Below, one piece after another: positions 21,758-35,446 of a stretch of DNA of 64,000 nucleotides. The stretch lies in the NCBI GenBank assembly GCA_964057225.1, contig OZ059897.1:2480001-2544000 (forward strand), written 5' to 3'. The notes under the pieces were generated by a model, which was given only the letters and a program-made list of their open reading frames with translations, ran no database searches and had not been told where the DNA came from. The stretch is from Auanema rhodensis (taxonomy: Eukaryota > Nematoda > Chromadorea > Rhabditida > Rhabditidae). Position 1 is the first letter of the stretch. Every line of letters starts with the position of its first letter. A program made the translations under genes and the position numbers.

Positions 21758-24700
21758 CTCTGAAGAAATGATTTTTTCGTTGAATAACATTGTCCATCGT
21801 CTTCGTCTTAAAAAAAGGAATCTAAAAACATCTACTTTTTGTGAAATTATTTAGAAATTTTTCGGGAAAATTTTTGTCAAAATGTTTTTGGAAGCAATGT
21901 TGAGTGTACATGGGAACTCAACATACACTAATGCATTATTTTTCAAACGATCATAACTAATTTTTGTATGGAGCGTTTCCCAATGTAGTATAGTGCATTC
22001 GATGCGGATTTTTAAGCTGCGTTGATCTGTGTTATCAGATTTGAGTTAACTTAAAAATGCACCGAGATATCAACTGATATAGGTTCACACTTGTATCCTC
22101 GATTTTCACCCTGAAGAATTAATTTTTTCGTTGAATAACATTGTCCATCGTCTTTGCCTTGAAAAAAGAAATCTAAAAACTCCTACTTTTTGTGAAATTA
22201 TTTGGAAATTTTTCGGGAAAATTTTTGTCACAATGTTTTTGGAAGCAATGTTGAGTGTACATGGGAACTCAACATACACTAATGCATTATTTTTCAAACG
22301 ATCATAACTAATTTTTGTATAGAGCGTTTCTCATTGTAGTATAGTGCATTCGATGCGGATTTTTAAGCTGCGTTGATCTGTGTTATCAGATTTGAGTTAA
22401 CTTAAAAATGCACCGAGATATCAACTGATATAGGTTCACACTTGTATCCTCGATTTTCACCCTGAAGAAATGATTTTTTCGTTGAAAAACATTGTCCATC
22501 GTATTCGTCTTGAAAAAAGGAATCTAAAAACATCTACTTTTCGTGAAATTATTTAGAAATTTTTCGGGAAAATTTTTGTCAAAATGTTTTTGGAAGCAAT
22601 GTTGAGTGTACATGGGAACTCAACATACACTAATGCATTATTTTTCAAACGATCATAACTAATTTTTGTATAGAACGTTTCTCATTGTAGTATAGTGCAT
22701 TCGATGCGGATTTTTAAGCTGCGTTGATCTGTGTTATCAGATTTGAGTTAACTTAAAAATGCACCGAGATATCAACTGATATAGGTTCACACTTGTATCC
22801 TCGATTTTCACCCTGAAGAAATGATTTTTTCGTTGAAAAACATTGTCCATCGTATTCGTCTTGAAAAAAGGAATCTAAAAACATCTACTTTTCGTGAAAT
22901 TATTTAGAAATTTTTCGGGAAAATTTTTGTCAAAATGTTTTTGGAAGCAATGTTGAGTGTACATGGGAACTCAACATACACTAATGCATTATTTTTCAAA
23001 CGATCATAACTAATTTTTGTATAGAGCGTTTCTCAATGTAGTATAGTGCATTCGATGCGGATTTTTAAGCTGCGTTGATCTGTGTTATCAGATTTGAGTT
23101 AGCTTAAAAATGCACCGAGATATCAACTGATATATGTTCACACTTATATCCTCGATTTTCACCCTGAAGAAATGATTTTTTCGTTGAATAACATTGTCCA
23201 TCATCTTCGTCTTGAAAAAAGGAATCTAAAAACATCTACTTTTTGTGAAATTATTTAGAAATTTTTCGGGAAAATTTTTGTCAAAATGTTTTTGGAAGCA
23301 ATGTTGAGTGTACATGGGAACTCAACATACACTAATGCATTATTTTTCAAACGATCATAACTAATTTTTGTATGGAGCGTTTCTCAATGTAGTATAGTGC
23401 ATTCGATGCGGATTTTTAAGCTGCGTTGATCTGTGTTATCAGATTTGAGTTAGCTTAAAAATGCACCGAGATATCAACTGATATATGTTCACACTTATAT
23501 CCTCGATTTTCACCCTGAAGAAATGATTTTTTCGTTGAATAACATTGTCCATCATCTTCGTCTTGAAAAAAGGAATCTAAAAACATCTACTTTTTGTGAA
23601 ATTATTTAGAAATTTTTCGGGAAAATTTTTGTCAAAATGTTTTTGGAAGCAATGTTGAGTGTACATGGGAACTCAACATACACTAATGCATTATTTTTCA
23701 AACGATCATAACTAATTTTTGTATAGAGCGTTTCTCAATGTAGTATAGTGCATTCGATGCGGATTTCTAAGCTGCGTTGATCTGTGTTATCAGATTTGAG
23801 TTAGCTTAAAAATGCACCGAGATATCAACTGATATATGTTCACACTTATATCCTCGATTTTCACTCTGAAGAAATGATTTTTTCGTTGAATAACATTGTC
23901 CATCGTCTTCGTCTTAAAAAAAGGAATCTAAAAACATCTACTTTTTGTGAAATTATTTAGAAATTTTTCGGGAAAATTTTTGTCAAAATGTTTTTGGAAG
24001 CAATGTTGAGTGTACATGGGAACTCAACATACACTAATGCATTATTTTTCAAACGATCATAACTAATTTTTGTATGGAGCGTTTCCCAATGTAGTATAGT
24101 GCATTCGATGCGGATTTTTAAGCTGCGTTGATCTGTGTTATCAGATTTGAGTTAACTTAAAAATGCACCGAGATATCAACTGATATAGGTTCACACTTGT
24201 ATCCTCGATTTTCACCCTGAAGAATTAATTTTTTCGTTGAATAACATTGTCCATCATCTTCGTCTTGAAAAAAGGAATCTAAAAACATCTACTTTTTGTG
24301 AAATTATTTAGAAATTTTTCGGGAAAATTTTTGTCAAAATGTTTTTGGAAGCAATGTTGAGTGTACATGGGAACTCAACATACACTAATGCATTATTTTT
24401 CAAACGATCATAACTAATTTTTGTATGGAGCGTTTCCCAATGTAGTATAGTGCATTCGATGCGGATTTTTAAGCTGCGTTGATCTGTGTTATCAGATTTG
24501 AGTTAACTTAAAAATGCACCGAGATATCAACTGATATAGGTTCACACTTGTATCCTCGATTTTCACCCTGAAGAATTAATTTTTTCGTTGAATAACATTG
24601 TCCATCGTCTTTGCCTTGAAAAAAGAAATCTAAAAACTCCTACTTTTTGTGAAATTATTTGGAAATTTTTCGGGAAAATTTTTGTCACAATGTTTTTGGA

Positions 24701-25267
24701 AGCAATGTTGAGTGTACATGGGAACTCAACATACACTAATGCATTATTTTTCAAACGATCATAACTAATTTTTGTATAGAGCGTTTCTCATTGTAGTATA
24801 GTGCATTCGATGCGGATTTTTAAGCTGCGTTGATCTGTGTTATCAGATTTGAGTTAACTTAAAAATGCACCGAGATATCAACTGATATAGGTTCACACTT
24901 GTATCCTCGATTTTCACCCTGAAGAAATGATTTTTTCGTTGAAAAACATTGTCCATCGTATTCGTCTTGAAAAAAGGAATCTAAAAACATCTACTTTTCG
25001 TGAAATTATTTAGAAATTTTTCGGGAAAATTTTTGTCAAAATGTTTTTGGAAGCAATGTTGAGTGTACATGGGAACTCAACATACACTAATGCATTATTT
25101 TTCAAACGATCATAACTAATTTTTGTATAGAGCGTTTCTCAATGTAGTATAGTGCATTCGATGCGGATTTTTAAGCTGCGTTGATCTGTGTTATCAGATT
25201 TGAGTTAGCTTAAAAATGCACCGAGATATCAACTGATATATGTTCACACTTATATCCTCGATTTTCA
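21758..25267 (+). repeat. Monomers m63-m72: trimer cassettes with A units between
   Basis: The cassette ctctgaag/cttaaa/cccaat - B(ttatttgg, cattg) - A' ttcgtg occurs at 21758-22810 (its third unit with a private tagaacg and cattg) and again at 23864-25267, where a hybrid attaat/atcttcg/cccaat unit (24215-24565) is inserted. Between them lie one extra A' unit and two A(a42) units. Confidence 0.65.
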
Positions 25268-28200
25268 CCCTGAAGAAATGATTTTTTCGTTGAAAAACAT
25301 TGTCCATCGTATTCGTCTTGAAAAAAGGAATCTAAAAACATCTACTTTTTGTGAAATTATTTAGAAATTTTTCGGGAAAATTTTTGTCAAAATGTTTTTG
25401 GAAGCAATGTTGAGTGTACATGGGAACTCAACATACACTAATGCATTATTTTTCAAACGATCATAACTAATTTTTGTATAGAGCGTTTCTCATTGTAGTA
25501 TAGTGCATTCGATGCGGATTTTCAAGCTGCGTTGATCTGTGTTATCAGATTTGAGTTAACTTAAAAATGCACCGAGATATCAACTGATATAGGTTCACAC
25601 TTGTATCCTCGATTTTCACCCTGAAGAAATGATTTTTTCGTTAAAAAACATTGTTCATCGTCTTCGTCTTGAAAAAGGGAATCTAAAAACATCTACTTTT
25701 TGTGAAATTATTCAGAAATTTTTCGGGAAAATTTTTGTCAAAATGTTTTTGGAAGCAATGTTGAGTGTACATGGGAACTCAACATACACTAATGCATTAT
25801 TTTTCAAACGATCATAACTAATTTTTGTATGGAGCGTTTCTCAATGTAGTATAGTGCATTCGATGCAGATTTTTAAGCTGCGTTGATCTGTGTTATCAGA
25901 TTTGCGCTAGCTTAAAAATGCACCGAGTAATCAACTGATATAGGTTCACACTTATATCCTCGATTTTCACCCTGAAGAATTAATTTTTTCGTTGAATAAC
26001 ATTGTCCATCGTCTTTGCCTTGAAAAAAGAAATCTAAAAACTCCTACTTTTTGTGAAATTATTTAGAAATTTTTCGGGAAAATTTTTGTCAAAATGTTTT
26101 TGGAAGCAATGTTGAGTGTACATGGGAACTCAACATACACTAATGCATTATTTTTCAAACGATCATAACTAATTTTTGTATAGAGCGTTTCTCAATGTAG
26201 TATAGTGCATTCGATGCGGATTTTTAAGCTGCGTTGATCTGTGTTATCAGATTTGAGTTAGCTTAAAAATGCACCGAGATATCAACTGATATATGTTCAC
26301 ACTTATATCCTCGATTTTCACCCTGAAGAAATGATTTTTTTGTTGAATAACATTGTCCATCATCTTCGTCTTGAAAAAAGGAATCTAAAAACATCTACTT
26401 TTTGTGAAATTATTTAGAAATTTTTCGGGAAAATTTTTGTCAAAATGTTTTTGGAAGCAATGTTGAGTGTACATGGGAACTCAACATACACTAATGCATT
26501 ATTTTTCAAACGATCATAACTAATTTTTGTATGGAGCGTTTCTCAATGTAGTATAGTGCATTCGATGCGAATTTTTAAGCTGCGTTGATCTGTGTTATCA
26601 GATTTGCGCTAGCTTAAAAATGCACCGAGTAATCAACTGATATAGGTTCACACTTATATCCTCGATTTTCACCCTGAAGAATTAATTTTTTCGTTGAATA
26701 ACATTGTCCATCGTCTTTGCCTTGAAAAAAGAAATCTAAAAACTCCTACTTTTTGTGAAATTATTTAGAAATTTTTCGGGAAAATTTTTGTCACAATGTT
26801 TTTGGAAGCAATGTTGAGTGTACATGGGAACTCAACATACACTAATGCATTATTTTTCAAACGATCATAACTAATTTTTGTATGGAGCGTTTCTCAATGT
26901 AGTATAGTGCATTCGATGCAGATTTTTAAGCTGCGTTGATCTGTGTTATCAGATTTGAGTTAACTTAAAAATGCACCGAGATATCAACTGATATATGTTC
27001 ACACTTATATCCTCGATTTTCACCCTGAAGAATTAATTTTTTCGTTGAATAACATTGTCCATCGTCTTTGCCTTGAAAAAAGGAATCTAAAAACATCTAC
27101 TTTTTGTGAAATTATTTAGAAATTTTTCGGGAAAATTTTTGTCAAAATGTTTTTGGAAGCAATGTTGAGTGTACATGGGAACTCAACATACACTAATGCA
27201 TTATTTTTCAAACGATCATAACTAATTTTTGTATAGAGCGTTTCTTAATGTAGTATAGTGCATTCGATGCGGATTTTTAAGCTGCGTTGATCTGTGTTAT
27301 CAGATTTGAGTTAGCTTAAAAATGCACCGAGATATCAACTGATATATGTTCACACTTATATCCTCGATTTTCACCCTGAAGAATTAATTTTTTTGTTGAA
27401 TAACATTGTCCATCATCTTCGTCTTGAAAAAAGGAATCTAAAAACATCTACTTTTTGTGAAATTATTTAGAAATTTTTCGGGAAAATTTTTGTCAAAATG
27501 TTTTTGGAAGCAATGTTGAGTGTACATGGGAACTCAACATACACTAATGCATTATTTTTCAAACGATCATAACTAATTTTTGTATGGAGCGTTTCTCAAT
27601 GTAGTATAGTGCATTCGATGCAGATTTTTAAGCTGCGTTGATCTGTGTTATCATATTTGAGTTAACTTAAAAATGCACCGAGATATCAACTGATATAGGT
27701 TCACACTTGTATCCTCGATTTTCACCCTGAAGAATTAATTTTTTCGTTGAATAACATTGTCCATCGTCTTTGCCTTGAAAAAAGAAATCTAAAAACTCCT
27801 ACTTTTTGTGAAATTATTTGGAAATTTTTCGGGAAAATTTTTGTCACAATGTTTTTGGAAGCAATGTTGAGTGTACATGGGAACTCAACATACACTAATG
27901 CATTATTTTTCAAACGATCATAACTAATTTTTGTATAGAGCGTTTCTCAATGTAGTATAGTGCATTCGATGCGGATTTTTAAGCTGCGTTGATCTGTGTT
28001 ATCAGATTTGAGTTAGCTTAAAAATGCACCGAGATATCAACTGATATAGGTTCACACTTGTATCCTCGATTTTCACCCTGAAGAAATGATTTTTTCGTTG
28101 AAAAACATTGTCCATCGTATTCGTCTTGAAAAAAGGAATCTAAAAACATCTACTTTTCGTGAAATTATTTAGAAATTTTTCGGGAAAATTTTTGTCAAAA

Positions 28201-28777
28201 TGTTTTTGGAAGCAATGTTGAGTGTACATGGGAACTCAACATACACTAATGCATTATTTTTCAAACGATCATAACTAATTTTTGTATGGAGCGTTTCTCA
28301 ATGTAGTATAGTGCATTCGATGCGAATTTTTAAGCTGCGTTGATCTGTGTTATCAGATTTGCGCTAGCTTAAAAATGCACCGAGTAATCAACTGATATAG
28401 GTTCACACTTGTATCCTCGATTTTCACCCTGAAGAAATGATTTTTTCGTTGAAAAACATTGTCCATCGTATTCGTCTTGAAAAAAGGAATCTAAAAACAT
28501 CTACTTTTCGTGAAATTATTTAGAAATTTTTCGGGAAAATTTTTGTCAAAATGTTTTTGGAAGCAATGTTGAGTGTACATGGGAACTCAACATACACTAA
28601 TGCATTATTTTTCAAACGATCATAACTAATTTTTGTATGGAGCGTTTCTCAATGTAGTATAGTGCATTCGATGCGAATTTTTAAGCTGCGTTGATCTGTG
28701 TTATCAGATTTGCGCTAGCTTAAAAATGCACTGAGTAATCAACTGATATAGGTTCACACTTATATCCTCGATTTTCA
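25268..28777 (+). repeat. Monomers m73-m82; first copy of an 18-monomer-spaced block
   Basis: m73-m79 (25268-27724): A'(cattg, ttttca), A(gttaaaaaac, attgttca, ttattcag), B, A(t21, a42, gcgaat), B(c123, gcagat), B/A hybrid (cttaat), attaat/atcttcg hybrid (gcagat). The same series recurs at 31586-34393, offset 6,318 bp for the first six. m80 is B(ttatttgg). m81 and m82 are near-identical A' units with ttcgtg and gcgaat. Confidence 0.7.
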
Positions 28778-30532
28778 CCCTGAAGAATTAATTTTTTCGT
28801 TGAATAACATTGTCCATCGTCTTTGCCTTGAAAAAAGGAATCTAAAAACATCTACTTTTTGTGAAATTATTTAGAAATTTTTCGGGAAAATTTTTGTCAA
28901 AATGTTTTTGGAAGCAATGTTGAGTGTACATGGGAACTCAACATACACTAATGCATTATTTTTCAAACGATCATAACTAATTTTTGTATGGAGCGTTTCT
29001 CAATGTAGTATAGTGCATTCGATGCGGATTTTTAAGCTGCGTTGATCTGTGTTATCAGATTTGAGTTAGCTTAAAAATGCACCGAGATATCAACTGATAT
29101 AGGTTCACACTTGTATCCTCGATTTTCACCCTGAAGAAATGATTTTTTCGTTGAAAAACATTGTCCATCGTCTTCGTCTTGAAAAAAGGAATCTAAAAAC
29201 ATCTACTTTTTGTGAAATTATTTAGAAATTTTTCGGGAAAATTTTTGTCAAAATGTTTTTGGAAGCAATGTTGAGTGTACATGGGAACTCAACATACACT
29301 AATGCATTATTTTTCAAACGATCATAACTAATTTTTGTATGGAGCGTTTCTCAATGTAGTATAGTGCATTCGATGCAGATTTTTAAGCTGCGTTGATCTG
29401 TGTTATCAGATTTGAGTTAACTTAAAAATGCACCGAGATATCAACTGATATATGTTCACACTTATATCCTCGATTTTCACCCTGAAGAATTAATTTTTTC
29501 GTTGAATAACATTGTCCATCGTCTTTGCCTTGAAAAAAGAAATCTAAAAACTCCTACTTTTTGTGAAATTATTTAGAAATTTTTCGGGAAAATTTTTGTC
29601 AAAATGTTTTTGGAAGCAATGTTGAGTGTACATGGGAACTCAACATACACTAATGCATTATTTTTCAAACGATCATAACTAATTTTTGTATAGAGCGTTT
29701 CTCAATGTAGTATAGTGCATTCGATGCGGATTTTTAAGCTGCGTTGATCTGTGTTATCAGATTTGAGTTAACTTAAAAATGCACCGAGATATCAACTGAT
29801 ATATGTTCACACTTATATCCTCGATTTTCACCCTGAAGAAATGATTTTTTCGTTGAAAAACATTGTCCATCGTATTCGTCTTGAAAAAAGGAATCTAAAA
29901 ACATCTACTTTTTGTGAAATTATTTAGAAATTTTTCGGGAAAATTTTTGTCAAAATGTTTTTGGAAGCAATGTTGAGTGTACATGGGAACTCAACATACA
30001 CTAATGCATTATTTTTCAAACGATCATAACTAATTTTTGTATAGAGCGTTTCTCATTGTAGTATAGTGCATTCGATGCGGATTTTCAAGCTGCGTTGATC
30101 TGTGTTATCAGATTTGAGTTAACTTAAAAATGCACCGAGATATCAACTGATATAGGTTCACACTTGTATCCTCGATTTTCACCCTGAAGAAATGATTTTT
30201 TCGTTAAAAAACATTGTTCATCGTCTTCGTCTTGAAAAAGGGAATCTAAAAACATCTACTTTTTGTGAAATTATTCAGAAATTTTTCGGGAAAATTTTTG
30301 TCAAAATGTTTTTGGAAGCAATGTTGAGTGTACATGGGAACTCAACATACACTAATGCATTATTTTTCAAACGATCATAACTAATTTTTGTATGGAGCGT
30401 TTCTCAATGTAGTATAGTGCATTCGATGCAGATTTTTAAGCTGCGTTGATCTGTGTTATCAGATTTGCGCTAGCTTAAAAATGCACCGAGTAATCAACTG
30501 ATATAGGTTCACACTTATATCCTCGATTTTCA
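28778..30532 (+). repeat. 5-mer higher-order repeat, copy 1 (1,755 bp)
   Basis: m83-m87: B/A hybrid (attaat, tttgcc, then g61 and acatct); A with a28 and gcagat; B with a123; A' with cattg and ttttca; A with gttaaaaaac, attgttca, aaaaaggga, ttattcag and gcagat. I saw no diagnostic difference from the next five units. Confidence 0.85.
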
Positions 30533-32287
30533 CCCTGAAGAATTAATTTTTTCGTTGAATAACATTGTCCATCGTCTTTGCCTTGAAAAAAGGAATCTAA
30601 AAACATCTACTTTTTGTGAAATTATTTAGAAATTTTTCGGGAAAATTTTTGTCAAAATGTTTTTGGAAGCAATGTTGAGTGTACATGGGAACTCAACATA
30701 CACTAATGCATTATTTTTCAAACGATCATAACTAATTTTTGTATGGAGCGTTTCTCAATGTAGTATAGTGCATTCGATGCGGATTTTTAAGCTGCGTTGA
30801 TCTGTGTTATCAGATTTGAGTTAGCTTAAAAATGCACCGAGATATCAACTGATATAGGTTCACACTTGTATCCTCGATTTTCACCCTGAAGAAATGATTT
30901 TTTCGTTGAAAAACATTGTCCATCGTCTTCGTCTTGAAAAAAGGAATCTAAAAACATCTACTTTTTGTGAAATTATTTAGAAATTTTTCGGGAAAATTTT
31001 TGTCAAAATGTTTTTGGAAGCAATGTTGAGTGTACATGGGAACTCAACATACACTAATGCATTATTTTTCAAACGATCATAACTAATTTTTGTATGGAGC
31101 GTTTCTCAATGTAGTATAGTGCATTCGATGCAGATTTTTAAGCTGCGTTGATCTGTGTTATCAGATTTGAGTTAACTTAAAAATGCACCGAGATATCAAC
31201 TGATATATGTTCACACTTATATCCTCGATTTTCACCCTGAAGAATTAATTTTTTCGTTGAATAACATTGTCCATCGTCTTTGCCTTGAAAAAAGAAATCT
31301 AAAAACTCCTACTTTTTGTGAAATTATTTAGAAATTTTTCGGGAAAATTTTTGTCAAAATGTTTTTGGAAGCAATGTTGAGTGTACATGGGAACTCAACA
31401 TACACTAATGCATTATTTTTCAAACGATCATAACTAATTTTTGTATAGAGCGTTTCTCAATGTAGTATAGTGCATTCGATGCGGATTTTTAAGCTGCGTT
31501 GATCTGTGTTATCAGATTTGAGTTAACTTAAAAATGCACCGAGATATCAACTGATATATGTTCACACTTATATCCTCGATTTTCACCCTGAAGAAATGAT
31601 TTTTTCGTTGAAAAACATTGTCCATCGTATTCGTCTTGAAAAAAGGAATCTAAAAACATCTACTTTTTGTGAAATTATTTAGAAATTTTTCGGGAAAATT
31701 TTTGTCAAAATGTTTTTGGAAGCAATGTTGAGTGTACATGGGAACTCAACATACACTAATGCATTATTTTTCAAACGATCATAACTAATTTTTGTATAGA
31801 GCGTTTCTCATTGTAGTATAGTGCATTCGATGCGGATTTTCAAGCTGCGTTGATCTGTGTTATCAGATTTGAGTTAACTTAAAAATGCACCGAGATATCA
31901 ACTGATATAGGTTCACACTTGTATCCTCGATTTTCACCCTGAAGAAATGATTTTTTCGTTAAAAAACATTGTTCATCGTCTTCGTCTTGAAAAAGGGAAT
32001 CTAAAAACATCTACTTTTTGTGAAATTATTCAGAAATTTTTCGGGAAAATTTTTGTCAAAATGTTTTTGGAAGCAATGTTGAGTGTACATGGGAACTCAA
32101 CATACACTAATGCATTATTTTTCAAACGATCATAACTAATTTTTGTATGGAGCGTTTCTCAATGTAGTATAGTGCATTCGATGCAGATTTTTAAGCTGCG
32201 TTGATCTGTGTTATCAGATTTGCGCTAGCTTAAAAATGCACCGAGTAATCAACTGATATAGGTTCACACTTATATCCTCGATTTTCA
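30533..32287 (+). repeat. 5-mer higher-order repeat, copy 2
   Basis: m88-m92 repeat m83-m87 with the same alleles at every site I compared, including the rare attgttca and aaaaaggga. This is the closest long duplication in the left domain and probably the most recent there. Confidence 0.85.
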
Positions 32288-35200
32288 CCCTGAAGAATTA
32301 ATTTTTTCGTTGAATAACATTGTCCATCGTCTTTGCCTTGAAAAAAGAAATCTAAAAACTCCTACTTTTTGTGAAATTATTTAGAAATTTTTCGGGAAAA
32401 TTTTTGTCAAAATGTTTTTGGAAGCAATGTTGAGTGTACATGGGAACTCAACATACACTAATGCATTATTTTTCAAACGATCATAACTAATTTTTGTATA
32501 GAGCGTTTCTCAATGTAGTATAGTGCATTCGATGCGGATTTTTAAGCTGCGTTGATCTGTGTTATCAGATTTGAGTTAGCTTAAAAATGCACCGAGATAT
32601 CAACTGATATATGTTCACACTTATATCCTCGATTTTCACCCTGAAGAAATGATTTTTTTGTTGAATAACATTGTCCATCATCTTCGTCTTGAAAAAAGGA
32701 ATCTAAAAACATCTACTTTTTGTGAAATTATTTAGAAATTTTTCGGGAAAATTTTTGTCAAAATGTTTTTGGAAGCAATGTTGAGTGTACATGGGAACTC
32801 AACATACACTAATGCATTATTTTTCAAACGATCATAACTAATTTTTGTATGGAGCGTTTCTCAATGTAGTATAGTGCATTCGATGCAAATTTTTAAGCTG
32901 CGTTGATCTGTGTTATCAGATTTGCGCTAGCTTAAAAATGCACCGAGTAATCAACTGATATAGGTTCACACTTATATCCTCGATTTTCACCCTGAAGAAT
33001 TAATTTTTTCGTTGAATAACATTGTCCATCGTCTTTGCCTTGAAAAAAGAAATCTAAAAACTCCTACTTTTTGTGAAATTATTTAGAAATTTTTCGGGAA
33101 AATTTTTGTCACAATGTTTTTGGAAGCAATGTTGAGTGTACATGGGAACTCAACATACACTAATGCATTATTTTTCAAACGATCATAACTAATTTTTGTA
33201 TGGAGCGTTTCTCAATGTAGTATAGTGCATTCGATGCAGATTTTTAAGCTGCGTTGATCTGTGTTATCAGATTTGAGTTAACTTAAAAATGCACCGAGAT
33301 ATCAACTGATATATGTTCACACTTATATCCTCGATTTTCACCCTGAAGAATTAATTTTTTCGTTGAATAACATTGTCCATCGTCTTTGCCTTGAAAAAAG
33401 GAATCTAAAAACATCTACTTTTTGTGAAATTATTTAGAAATTTTTCGGGAAAATTTTTGTCAAAATGTTTTTGGAAGCAATGTTGAGTGTACATGGGAAC
33501 TCAACATACACTAATGCATTATTTTTCAAACGATCATAACTAATTTTTGTATAGAGCGTTTCTTAATGTAGTATAGTGCATTCGATGCGGATTTTTAAGC
33601 TGCGTTGATCTGTGTTATCAGATTTGAGTTAACTTAAAAATGCACCGAGATATCAACTGATATATGTTCACACTTATATCCTCGATTTTCACCCTGAAGA
33701 ATTAATTTTTTCGTTGAATAACATTGTCCATCGTCTTTGCCTTGAAAAAAGGAATCTAAAAACATCTACTTTTTGTGAAATTATTTAGAAATTTTTCGGG
33801 AAAATTTTTGTCAAAATGTTTTTGGAAGCAATGTTGAGTGTACATGGGAACTCAACATACACTAATGCATTATTTTTCAAACGATCATAACTAATTTTTG
33901 TATAGAGCGTTTCTTAATGTAGTATAGTGCATTCGATGCGGATTTTTAAGCTGCGTTGATCTGTGTTATCAGATTTGAGTTAGCTTAAAAATGCACTGAG
34001 ATATCAACTGATATATGTTCACACTTATATCCTCGATTTTCACCCTGAAGAATTAATTTTTTTGTTGAATAACATTGTCCATCATCTTCGTCTTGAAAAA
34101 AGGAATCTAAAAACATCTACTTTTTGTGAAATTATTTAGAAATTTTTCGGGAAAATTTTTGTCAAAATGTTTTTGGAAGCAATGTTGAGTGTACATGGGA
34201 ACTCAACATACACTAATGCATTATTTTTCAAACGATCATAACTAATTTTTGTATGGAGCGTTTCTCAATGTAGTATAGTGCATTCGATGCAGATTTTTAA
34301 GCTGCGTTGATCTGTGTTATCAGATTTGAGTTAACTTAAAAATGCACCGAGATATCAACTGATATATGTTCACACTTATATCCTCGATTTTCACCCTGAA
34401 GAATTAATTTTTTCGTTGAATAACATTGTCCATCGTCTTTGCCTTGAAAAAAGAAATCTAAAAACTCCTACTTTTTGTGAAATTATTTAGAAATTTTTCG
34501 GGAAAATTTTTGTCAAAATGTTTTTGGAAGCAATGTTGAGTGTACATGGGAACTCAACATACACTAATGCATTATTTTTCAAACGATCATAACTAATTTT
34601 TGTATAGAGCGTTTCTCAATGTAGTATAGTGCATTCGATGCGGATTTTTAAGCTGCGTTGATCTGTGTTATCAGATTTGAGTTAACTTAAAAATGCACCG
34701 AGATATCAACTGATATATGTTCACACTTATATCCTCGATTTTCACCCTGAAGAAATTATTTTTTCGTTGAAAAACATTGTCCATCGTATTCGTCTTGAAA
34801 AAAGGAATCTAAAAACATCTACTTTTTGTGAAATTATTTAGAAATTTTTCGGGAAAATTTTTGTCAAAATGTTTTTGGAAGCAATGTTGAGTGTACATGG
34901 GAACTCAACATACACTAATGCATTATTTTTCAAACGATCATAACTAATTTTTGTATAGAGCGTTTCTCATTGTAGTATAGTGCATTCGATGCGGATTTTC
35001 AAGCTGCGTTGATCTGTGTTATCAGATTTGAGTTAACTTAAAAATGCACCGAGATATCAACTGATATAGGTTCACACTTGTATCCTCGATTTTCACCCTG
35101 AAGAAATGATTTTTTCGTTAAAAAACATTGTCCATCGTCTTCGTCTTGAAAAAAGGAATCTAAAAACATCTACTTTTTGTGAAATTATTCAGAAATTTTT

Positions 35201-35446
35201 CGGGAAAATTTTTGTCAAAATGTTTTTGGAAGCAATGTTGAGTGTACATGGGAACTCAACATACACTAATGCATTATTTTTCAAACGATCATAACTAATT
35301 TTTGTATGGAGCGTTTCTCAATGTAGTATAGTGCATTCGATGCAGATTTTTAAGCTGCGTTGATCTGTGTTATCAGATTTGCGCTAGCTTAAAAATGCAC
35401 CGAGTAATCAACTGATATAGGTTCACACTTATATCCTCGATTTTCA
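32288..35446 (+). repeat. Monomers m93-m101; second copy of the 18-monomer-spaced block
   Basis: m93-m98 match m75-m79, with the cttaat hybrid present twice (33341 and 33692). m94 has a private gcaaat; m97 has cactgag. m99-m101 match units 3-5 of the 5-mer, with a private aaattatt in m100 and without attgttca or aaaaaggga in m101. Confidence 0.65.
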
